From: DASRHY01 sp046765875
Lineage (GTDB): Bacteria; Actinomycetota; Actinomycetes; Propionibacteriales; Kribbellaceae
Reading direction: 5' to 3'
NCBI GenBank assembly: GCA_046765875.1
Contig: JBKPSJ010000114.1
Span: 1 to 5,456, forward strand
DNA: 5,456 nucleotides
Part shown: piece by piece, positions 1 through 5,351 of the stretch
Layout of the letters: every line of letters begins with the position of its first letter
Numbering within the stretch: position 1 is the first letter of the stretch
The notes under the pieces: generated by a model
The model's database searches: none
Told to the model about the DNA's origin: nothing
Seen by the model: the letters and a program-made list of their open reading frames with translations, nothing else
Program-made: the position numbers and the translations under genes

Positions 1-35
1 ACAACGGCGGTGATCAGCAATCGGTTCAGTGTCAT
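1..35 (-). CDS. IS481-family transposase, N-terminal fragment cut by window edge
   Basis: Eleven complete codons and part of a twelfth are present on the minus strand from the ATG at 33-35. They read MTLNRLLITAV followed by GT, which begins another Val codon. I recognise the NRLLITAVV-type start as the usual beginning of IS481-group transposases in mycobacteria and relatives, where it leads into a helix-turn-helix ahead of the DDE integrase core. It is too short to show catalytic residues or whether the gene is intact. Its position just inside a repeat-rich IS end supports the call. Confidence 0.7.
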   Translation of the reverse strand, partial: MTLNRLLITAV

Positions 36-49
36 GCCCGGACGCTGGG

Positions 50-72
50 CCCGGGCTGCCCTTCAGCCCGGG
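50..72. repeat. Perfect inverted repeat (hairpin) in IS leader
   Basis: CCCGGGCTG (50-58) and CAGCCCGGG (64-72) are perfect reverse complements separated by the five bases CCCTT. The structure lies 15 bases upstream of the transposase start codon, so it would sit in the mRNA leader or just in front of it. No T-run follows on either strand, so it does not look like a standard rho-independent terminator. A role in limiting transposase translation, or in blocking read-through from the flanking DNA, is possible but inferred. Confidence 0.7.
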
Positions 73-136
73 ATGACTCGCGACATCAGTCCGGGATGTC
101 TTGAGACATGGCTCCGGGATGTCCTGAACCAGAACA
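68..136. repeat. Three 23-bp direct repeats at IS tip
   Basis: Three imperfect copies of exactly 23 bases lie head to tail at 68-90, 91-113 and 114-136, each opening with CCGGGATG. By eye, neighbouring copies match at about 16-17 of 23 positions. The middle copy contains the palindrome ATGTCTTGAGACAT (97-110), the first has a degenerate version, and the third diverges at the tip. The regular spacing, about two helical turns, suggests binding sites for transposase on one face of the DNA; this is inference. The last copy ends at the presumed IS boundary. Confidence 0.75.
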
Positions 137-238
137 CTGTCGGGGGCGCCCAGCAAGTCCGGGCCTTTGGGCGTATGGACCTCGCTGGCTCGCACGCCGT
201 GGAATGAATGATGGAATGAGTGGGGCTAGTCTCCTTTC

Positions 239-1655
239 ATGCCACCTCGGCGCCGCCGCCCGCGCGGCCATATCGAGGAACTGCCGTCCGGACGGTTCCG
301 CGCGATCGTGTACGCCGGCGCCGACCCGCTGACCGGCAAGCAGCGCTATCTCAAGGAGACGGAAGACAGCTCCGCCGACGCCGAGTTGGCCCTGACCCGG
401 CTGCAGAGCTGCGTCGACGAGAAGCGCCACCCGAAATCGGCGATCACCGTCGGGCAGGCGATCTCGCGCTGGCTCGACGTCGCCAAGCTGGAGGACACCA
501 CCCGTGACCGGTACGAGGACTTGGTGCGTCTCTACATCCGGCCGGTGCTCGGTGACGTCGGCGCCGGGAAACTGGACGCCGAACTGCTCGAAAGCTTCTA
601 CGCACGCCTGCAGCGCTGCCGTGACCTCTGCGGCGGCCGGCGTCGCGCGGGTCACCAGTGCCGACCGCTCAGCGGCAGCACCGTCCGAAAGATTCACTAA
701 ATCATCAGCGCCGCGCTGGAGCAGGCCGTCCGGTGGCGTCACCTCGGCGTCAACCCCGCGGCGCTGGCCATCGCGCCCTCGGCCAACCACAGCGAACCCG
801 ACCCGCCCAGCGCCGAGGAGGCCGCGGCAGTCATCGGCGCTACCTGGGGCGACCCTGACTGGGGCCTGCTGTTGTGGGTCGTCATGGTCACCGGCATGCG
901 CCGGGGCGAGATCAGCGCCCTGCGCTGGCGGCACGTCGACTTCGCCGCGGACACACTGATCGTGCAACGCGCCAACGCCCAGCCCAAGTCCGGCGTCAAG
1001 GAGAAACAAACCAAGACGCGCCAGCAGCGGCGCATCGCGATCGATCCGCAGACGGCCGCACTGCTGCGAGCACATCGCGACCGGTGGGAGCAGCGTCTTC
1101 AATTGCTTGGGCTTGCTTTCGGCGACAACATGTTCGTCTTTTCACCGGCGCCGGACGCATCATTGCCGTACGGGCCACGCTCGCTGAGCCACCGCTACCG
1201 CCGGCTGGCGCTCAAGCTCAGGCTGCACAGCACCCGCCTGCACTCGCTGCGCCACTACTCGGCGACCGCTCATCGCCGCCGGCGTCGACGTGCGCACGGT
1301 CGCCGGGCGCCTCGGCCACGGCAGCGGCGGCGCCACAACGCTCAAGGTGTACGCGGCCTGGGTCGACGAAGCAGGCCGCCGGGCGGCGACGACGATGGCA
1401 GGGATCATGCCCGTGCCAGTCGCCGCGCCACGCGCGCCCCGCGGACCGTACGAGGTGATCGCCGCCGAACTGCGCGAGCAGATCGTGACTGGCCGTTTGC
1501 GCGCGGGAGATCAACTGCCAACCGTCGCCGAGCTGGCAACGCGACATGGCGTTGCCGTCGGCACCGTGCAGCGTGCGATAGACCTGTTGCGCTCCGACGG
1601 GCTGGTCGATGCTTCGCGTGGCCGGCGGTCAGTAGTCGTGTTTCCCGCTCGTTAG
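239..1655 (+). pseudogene. Tyrosine integrase with C-terminal GntR-like domain, broken by nonsense and frameshift
   Basis: This is a site-specific recombinase of a phage or integrative element. Repaired, it is 472 residues long: an arm-binding-like N-terminus (about 8-40), a core-binding region (about 64-180), a catalytic domain (about 190-390) and a GntR-type winged helix (about 403-470). The catalytic set is visible: Arg221 in TGMRRGE, Lys259 in TKT, His335 and Arg338 in HSLR, His361 in GRLGHG, and nucleophile Tyr372 in LKVYAAW. The GntR part reads PYEVIAAELREQI, then GDQLPTVAELA and VGTVQRAIDLLRSDGLV, with no ligand-binding domain. There are two lesions. A TAA at 698-700 follows KIH, where the frame then continues IISAALEQ. 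At base 1268 one base remains where a codon is expected between RHYSAT and LIAAGVDV, consistent with loss of two bases. The ATG at 239 was chosen because PRGHIEELPSG resembles family N-termini; no clear ribosome site precedes it. No attachment site was recognised. Confidence 0.88.
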
Positions 1656-1834
1656 ATATGGACGGCTGCGCACCTTCTTCAACCGCCTACAGAGGACGAG
1701 GCGTTGCTGGCCGAGAGCGGGTTTCGTTCAAGACCGGGTCCTGCAGCTCTTCTAGGTTGGAGCGCGGTGAGGCTGGCGGGGCCAGCAGAAGGAGCAGAAC
1801 ACGGGAGCCGAACACGGAGGTTTGAGGCGGGGCG
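1656..1834 (+). other. Decayed spacer, possible methyltransferase C-terminal scrap
   Basis: No intact gene is visible between the integrase stop and the reductase-like gene. In one plus frame, about 1695-1724, the bases read DEALLAESGF, and after a frame change they continue VQDRVLQLF to a stop. This recalls the end of some class I SAM-dependent methyltransferases, in which a DEALL..AGF stretch precedes a strand ending LFY. The match is short and needs a frameshift, so it is weak. A good GGAGG sequence lies at 1816-1820, but no usual start codon follows it in the reductase frame. Confidence 0.2.
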
Positions 1835-1855
1835 ATCATTCGGCTGTACAAGACG

Positions 1856-2377
1856 ATGTCGCTCGACGGGTACGTCGCCGGGCCGCAGGACAGCAAGGAT
1901 GCCCCGATGGGCATCGACGGGTACCGCCTGTTCAACTGGCTCGACCGGCGCAACAATCCGGGACCGAGCGAACAGGTGTACGCGGAAGCGATGTCCACCC
2001 GGGCAGTCATCTCGGGTCGCCGTACCTATGAACTGGCCGGCCACTGGCAGGGCGACCACCACGACGGCGTACCGATCTTCGTCCTGACCCACGACGTCCC
2101 GGACGAGCCGCCGCCGGGCAGCGTCTGCTATGTCACCGACGTGCACGAATGCGCGTCGCAGGCTCGCGCGGCGGCCGGCGACGGCGACGGCGACGTGATG
2201 GTGCACGGGGCTGGCGCGGCGCAGGCGCTTCTGCGGGCCGGGCAGCTCGACGAGCTGGAAAGACCCCACCGCGCGGCCGAGCGTCCAGCCTCTCGAGGAC
2301 GAATCAGGTCCAAGACATCGACCTCAGCCCAGACGGCCGACTGCTGGCCGCGGCCGGGAATCCCGAGCGGACAGTGA
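1856..2377 (+). pseudogene. Dihydrofolate-reductase-family (RibD C-terminal-like) protein, C-terminally truncated
   Basis: The reading frame matches small NADPH-dependent reductase-like proteins of the DHFR/RibD-C superfamily, whose substrates are mostly unknown. From the ATG at 1856 it reads MSLDGYVAGPQD, then SGRRTYELAGHW, PIFVLTHDVP and DVMVHGAGAAQALLRAGQLDEL. Homology stops at about residue 135 (base 2260). The expected final strands, commonly a PVLLGGG-type segment, are replaced by 38 unrelated Arg/Pro-rich residues up to the stop at 2375-2377. The true start is uncertain. The frame is open from 1826, and the codons before the ATG (IIRLYKT) look like the family's first beta strand, but they contain no ATG, GTG or TTG. 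Three GGCGAC copies (2177-2194) encode GDGDGD where homologs, as I recall, have a shorter loop, perhaps from slippage. Probably not functional. Confidence 0.75.
2177..2194 (+). repeat. Triple GGCGAC hexamer inside reductase-like pseudogene
   Basis: Three perfect tandem copies of GGCGAC encode Gly-Asp three times, in the loop before the VMVHGAG strand. They keep the frame. They may be a slippage expansion, but no relative is available here for comparison. Confidence 0.6.
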
Positions 2378-2451
2378 TCGTCGGGGAAGATGACGAGCCG
2401 CGGCACCCATTCACCGACACCGACATGGCCCGATGTCGGTCAGCGATATAG
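2302..2451 (+). pseudogene. Possible WD40/beta-propeller blade fragment
   Basis: In a frame different from the reductase, the bases read QVQDIDLSPDGRLLAAAG, then TVIVGEDDE, to a stop at 2449-2451. The pattern of hydrophobic residues, SPDGR, LLAAAG, then a T-V-x-V strand resembles one blade of a WD40 or related propeller, where the last strand usually ends in a W-D that is absent here. No start codon or second blade is present, so this would be an internal scrap. It begins about 40 bases after the reductase homology breaks off, which suggests a deletion or recombination joint around 2260-2300. It could also be chance in GC-rich DNA. Confidence 0.3.
2419..2440. repeat. Perfect inverted repeat, 8-bp arms
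   Basis: ACCGACAT (2419-2426) and ATGTCGGT (2433-2440) are exact reverse complements around the six-base loop GGCCCG. An extra CACCGAC lies just to the left. No T-run follows on either strand. It could be a protein-binding site or a remnant of a mobile-element end; nothing nearby decides between these. Confidence 0.6.
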
Positions 2452-2562
2452 GAGCCGTACCGTGCCGCCCCGGCGCAAGGCCCGATTGAGTTGTCGGCGG
2501 GATCCGGCAGTTCGCCCGCGGTCGCGCACCACGTAGCCGTTGGCCCGCGCCCCGCCACAACG

Positions 2563-2751
2563 TCAACGCATCGGCCACCACCACCCGGCCCGCTCCGCCT
2601 CACCCGCCCGGGCCGTCCACCTCGCCGGTCCCCACCCCACCACCTCGGCGGCCAGCTTGGCCGCCAGGTCGGCAAGCTCGGCGCGCTCCCGCGCTGCCCG
2701 GGCAGCCCGGTACCTACCCCTGGCCATCGGCCACCCCATCGGACACCCCAT
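2563..2751 (-). CDS. Small hypothetical Ala/Arg-rich protein, uncertain
   Basis: The frame encodes 62 residues starting MGCPMGWPMARGRY, followed by an Ala/Arg/Glu/Leu-rich stretch (RERAELADLAAKLAAEV, about residues 22-38) with helix or short coiled-coil character. It ends in WWWPMR. The ATG at 2751 has GGAGA 11 bases upstream (2763-2767), with alternative ATG codons at 2739 and 2727. I do not recognise the protein. A change of frame near the tryptophan run would continue as VVADALTLWRGAGQRLRG, so the gene may be a longer one broken by a frameshift. It lies on the same strand as the sigma gene, about 95 bases beyond its stop. GC-rich composition alone could produce such a frame. Confidence 0.33.
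   Translation of the reverse strand: MGCPMGWPMARGRYRAARAARERAELADLAAKLAAEVVGWGPARWTARAGEAERAGWWWPMR
2693..2706. repeat. 14-bp perfect palindrome
   Basis: GCTGCCCGGGCAGC is fully self-complementary with no spacer. It lies inside the weak minus-strand ORF candidate. In DNA this rich in G and C some such palindromes occur by chance, so no function is assigned. Confidence 0.55.
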
Positions 2752-2759
2752 CGGACCGC
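2724..2759. repeat. Three tandem 12-bp repeats
   Basis: CCATCGGCCACC, CCATCGGACACC and CCATCGGACCGC lie head to tail with an exact period of 12. The first two differ at one base. On the minus strand they cover the start of the small ORF candidate and give the repeated PMG-x pattern, with an ATG in each copy. Because 12 is a multiple of three, copy-number change would not shift that frame. Confidence 0.7.
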
Positions 2760-2846
2760 TTGTCTCCGCATTTCGTCGCCCCGAGGAGCCGTAGTCGTCA
2801 CGGATCGGGTGGGCTGCGGTGGGCGGCTTTCGGCAGCGTGGCTGGC

Positions 2847-3818
2847 TCAGTCCTCATACACGGCGGGCAATCGGAAGCTGTCGAACAGGCGGGGCTCGAC
2901 GAAGACTGTGAGCCGCTCGACGGCGTTGTCGCTGACGGTGAGTAGGTGAATCGAATGCGCTCGGTAGGTGCCGTCGTCACCGCGTTGGTAGTAGGCGACC
3001 GCGGGCTGGGTGTTGGCCGCCGTGGGCACCGCACGCCAGGTGCCGGGGTCGAGGAGGATCTTGTGCGCGAGGAAGGCGACGGCATGGTGGCGGCCGGCGA
3101 ACCACAGCAGCGCGGGCGGCATCTCCAGCACGACGTCCTCGCGTAGCAGCTCGGCCAGTCCCTGCACGTCGGCGTCGTCGAATGCGGCCATGTAACGATC
3201 GATCACGACGCGCTCGTCGGGGCTCAAACGTTCTGACATCTGGTCCAGCATCGGGGCCGCCTTGTCCAGTTGGGTGTGGGCGCGCTGCAGGGCGCTGTTG
3301 ACCGCGGCGGGCGTGGTGTCGAGCAGGTCGGCAACCTCTGCCGCCGACCAGGCGAGCACATCACGCAGGATCAGCACCGCGCGTGACCGGGCGGGCAGGT
3401 GCTGCAGGGCGGCGACGAACGCGAGCCGGATACCGCTGCGAGCGGCCACGACGACCGCCGGATCATCCGACGAGGTGCCCAACAGCGCATCCGGTATCGG
3501 CTCGATCCAGGGAATTTCGGAGTTCCGTTCCGGGCGCATCGTCGGGTCGTTGCTCGCACCGACCAGGCCCGCGGGGAGCGCCCGCCTGCCGCGCTGCTCG
3601 AGCGCGGTCAGGCAGGCGTTGGTCGCGATGCGATACAGCCAGGTGCGCAGCGAGGCGCGCTGCTCATCGAACCGGTCCGCCGCCCGCCAGGCGCGCACCA
3701 TCGTCTCCTGGACCAGATCCTCGGCGTCGTGGACCGAGCCGAGCATCCGGTAGCAAAGCGCCACCAACTCCGGCCGGAACTGCATCGTCCGGGCGGCGAA
3801 GTCGGCACCTGTCGTCAT
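2847..3818 (-). CDS. ECF sigma factor with C-terminal SnoaL-like domain, SigG-like
   Basis: This gene encodes a 323-residue alternative sigma factor that would direct RNA polymerase to a dedicated promoter set. Sigma region 2 (about 13-80) shows LCYRMLGSVHDAEDLVQETMVRAW and TWLYRIATNACLTAL. The linker contains PWIEPIPDALL, a signature I associate with the SigG/TIGR02960 type. Region 4 (about 130-182) shows LPARSRAVLILRDVLAWSAAEVADLL and PAAVNSALQRAH. From about 205 to 320 follows a SnoaL-like fold beginning DRYMAAFDDADVQGLAELL; in related ECF groups such an extension regulates the sigma factor in cis, in place of a separate anti-sigma. The start at 3818 is nine bases after the exporter stop, with only a weak GGTAGG before it, so translation is probably coupled. 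The gene looks intact. No anti-sigma gene is next to it inside the window. Its targets are unknown; its own operon is an obvious candidate. Confidence 0.9.
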   Translation of the reverse strand: MTTGADFAARTMQFRPELVALCYRMLGSVHDAEDLVQETMVRAWRAADRFDEQRASLRTWLYRIATNACLTALEQRGRRALPAGLVGASNDPTMRPERNSEIPWIEPIPDALLGTSSDDPAVVVAARSGIRLAFVAALQHLPARSRAVLILRDVLAWSAAEVADLLDTTPAAVNSALQRAHTQLDKAAPMLDQMSERLSPDERVVIDRYMAAFDDADVQGLAELLREDVVLEMPPALLWFAGRHHAVAFLAHKILLDPGTWRAVPTAANTQPAVAYYQRGDDGTYRAHSIHLLTVSDNAVERLTVFVEPRLFDSFRLPAVYED

Positions 3819-3827
3819 CGCAGTAAC

Positions 3828-5297
3828 CTACCGAGCTGCCACGACCGGGGCGGAGGATCGCCCGCGGTCGACGATCGTTCCGGCGCCGGCCTCGGCGGTT
3901 TCGGGGCGTCCCGTCGGAGCGGCGGTGCCCTGCGGCGCACCAGCTGGGATCAGCAGCCCGACCACGGCGCCGGCGAGCGCGAGCACCGTCGCGGTGCCGA
4001 TCGCGGCGGTGAACCCGTCGCTGAACGCCGCCACCGATCCGAAACCGCCCACTGCCGCGAAGACCGCTGCGGGCAGGGCGATTCCGAACGCGCCTCCGAG
4101 CTGCCGCAGGGTGTTGAAGGTACCCGACGCGACGCCCACCGCAGTCATCGGAACCGCGCGCAGCACCGCACTCTGCGCCGCGGGGATCGCCATCGATACG
4201 CCGATCCCGGACAGCATAAACGGCACGATCAAAACCGGGTACGCCAGGCTCGGCGTGGCAACGAGCGCGATCCAGCCGTAGCCGGCGGCCTGCATCAGCA
4301 GCCCGGTCACCACCAGCGGTCGTTCACCGAACCTGTTGACCTGCTTGCCCGCCACGGGTGCCACGACGAACAGTGTCGCCGTCCACGGCGCCAGCCGCAG
4401 ACCAGCACCCAGCGGCCCCTGCTGCAGCACCACTTGCAGAAACTGCGCGAAGAAGAACGCCCCGCTGAAGATCGAGGCGAACAGCAAGAACGCGACGCCA
4501 TTGCCGGCGGCGAAGGCCCGGGATGCGAACAAGCCCATCGGGATCAGCGGCTCACGGGTCCGCAGCTCCCAGCCGACGAATCCGGCCAGCGCCACCGCAC
4601 CCGCAACGAAGGCGACAACGACTTCCGGGCTGGCCCAACCGGACTCGTTTCCCCGGATCAGCCCCCACATCAAGCCGAGCCCGGCCACACTCACCAGCCC
4701 CACCCCGACATAGTCCAACTTCCGTGCCACACGGTCACTCTCGCCCAATCGGATACGAACCAGCGGTACCAGCACCACCCCGATCGGCAGATTCAGCCAA
4801 AAGATCCACTGCCACGACAGGCTCTGTACGATCGCACCACCGACCAGCGGCCCGCCCAGGGTAGCCAACCCGGTTACCGCAGCGAACAATCCAAGCGCCC
4901 GCGCCCGCTGCTCACCGCCGAACGCGGCCGACAGCAACGCCAACGCCGCAGGCATCACGGCCGCGGCCCCACCCCCCTGCACGGCTCGCGCGGCGATCAG
5001 CCAACTCAGGCTCGGTGCCAGCGCGCACGCGGCCGACGCCGCGGTGAACAGCGTCAGCCCGGCCGCGAGCATCCGCCGCCGCCCATAACGGTCACCGAGG
5101 GCCGAGCAGGCCATCAGCAGCACAGCGAAACTCAGCGTGTAGGCGCTGATAGTCCATTCCAGCTCGCCGATCGACGCGTGCAAATCCAGCTGGATCGAAT
5201 GCAGCGCCGTCGTCACGACGAGTGCGTCAAGAAGGATCATCAGCCCGGCCAGTGAGGTCAGGGCCAGCACCCAACGCTGACTAGCGGTCATAGTCAT
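3828..5297 (-). CDS. DHA2-family MFS drug exporter, 14 membrane segments
   Basis: A 489-residue inner-membrane transporter of the EmrB/QacA type, expected to expel drugs or other hydrophobic compounds by proton antiport. About 14 hydrophobic stretches can be counted, the number usual for DHA2 members. Family signatures are LDALVVTTAL in the first segment (23-32), motif A GDRYGRRR (68-75), RAVQGGGAA (104-112), the motif C antiporter stretch ending LGGPLVGG (147-154) and WIFWLNLPIG (164-173). The C-terminal tail after LLIPAGAP is polar and rich in Ala, Gly and Thr. The start at 5297 is supported by AGGAGG eight bases upstream; a second ATG two codons in is spaced less well. It is the first visible gene of a two-gene operon with the sigma factor. 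The substrate cannot be read from the sequence. No lesion is seen. Confidence 0.93.
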   Translation of the reverse strand: MTMTASQRWVLALTSLAGLMILLDALVVTTALHSIQLDLHASIGELEWTISAYTLSFAVLLMACSALGDRYGRRRMLAAGLTLFTAASAACALAPSLSWLIAARAVQGGGAAAVMPAALALLSAAFGGEQRARALGLFAAVTGLATLGGPLVGGAIVQSLSWQWIFWLNLPIGVVLVPLVRIRLGESDRVARKLDYVGVGLVSVAGLGLMWGLIRGNESGWASPEVVVAFVAGAVALAGFVGWELRTREPLIPMGLFASRAFAAGNGVAFLLFASIFSGAFFFAQFLQVVLQQGPLGAGLRLAPWTATLFVVAPVAGKQVNRFGERPLVVTGLLMQAAGYGWIALVATPSLAYPVLIVPFMLSGIGVSMAIPAAQSAVLRAVPMTAVGVASGTFNTLRQLGGAFGIALPAAVFAAVGGFGSVAAFSDGFTAAIGTATVLALAGAVVGLLIPAGAPQGTAAPTGRPETAEAGAGTIVDRGRSSAPVVAAR

Positions 5298-5305
5298 CTC
5301 GAGGT

Positions 5306-5311
5306 CCTCCT
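5306..5311 (-). promoter_or_regulatory. Strong ribosome binding site of the MFS gene
   Basis: On the minus strand AGGAGG lies eight bases before the ATG at 5297. It is a full match to the Shine-Dalgarno consensus and decides the start in favour of 5297 over the second ATG at 5291. Confidence 0.85.
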
Positions 5312-5318
5312 AGGAAAC

Positions 5319-5351
5319 GGTGTCGCAGATACATACCGGCACCACGACACC
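5319..5351. promoter_or_regulatory. Inverted repeat upstream of MFS gene, candidate operator
   Basis: GGTGTCG (5319-5325) and CGACACC (5345-5351) form a perfect inverted repeat with a 19-base spacer, 22-54 bases upstream of the exporter start. A further CGACACC lies at 5443-5449. The spacer holds the only AT-richer patch in the leader; on the minus strand it reads TATGTA, which could belong to a -10 element, but no convincing -35 is seen. A dimeric repressor or an autoregulatory sigma could act here; both are inference. Bases 5352-5456 show nothing else that I can name. Confidence 0.4.

Larger units (their letters stand above)
1..136 (-). mobile_element. IS481-family insertion sequence, 5' end only
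   Basis: This is the transposase-proximal end of an insertion sequence that continues leftward out of the window. Read on the minus strand, it starts at 136 with TGTTCTGGTTCAGGACATC, followed by CCGGG-bounded repeats containing ATGTCTCAAGACAT and then the transposase start at 35. From memory, terminal TGTTCTG and repeated ATGTC...GACAT motifs ahead of the transposase are typical of actinobacterial IS481-group elements. The tip at 136 is inferred, because the other end and any target duplication lie outside the window. The element ends about 100 bases upstream of the broken integrase at 239, so it may have inserted into that gene's upstream region. Confidence 0.72.
2452..2846. other. Gene-poor spacer between decayed region and sigma gene
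   Basis: This stretch holds no gene I can support with confidence. The plus strand is very C-rich around 2570-2680, so several long frames stay open by composition alone. Its visible contents are a weak minus-strand ORF candidate (2563-2751), a 14-bp palindrome (2693-2706) and three 12-bp tandem repeats (2724-2759). It lies downstream of the sigma factor stop, and I see no hairpin plus T-run terminator there. Confidence 0.6.

Noticed and set aside
50..72. Hairpin as a rho-independent terminator
   Set aside because: The stem is good but no T-run follows on either strand, so it is listed only as an inverted repeat.
200..223. Near-perfect 12-bp direct repeat (TGGAATGA units) before the integrase, as attachment or regulatory site
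   Set aside because: There are only two short copies, with no second att copy or tRNA end in the window to compare with.
86..1102. 338-codon open frame on the minus strand
   Set aside because: It is antisense to the integrase relic and runs into the IS end. The plus strand shows recognisable recombinase motifs, while this frame shows none.
1679..2269. 196-codon open frame on the minus strand
   Set aside because: It is antisense to the reductase-like gene, which has clear family motifs on the plus strand.
2304..2801. 165-codon open frame on the minus strand
   Set aside because: It is rich in Gly, Arg and Trp and crosses several unrelated segments, so it is most likely open because of composition.
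3399..5255. 618-codon open frame on the plus strand
   Set aside because: It lies antisense to the clear exporter and sigma genes. Its product is a low-complexity Arg/Gln/His-rich string with no family pattern, the usual shadow of GC-rich coding DNA.
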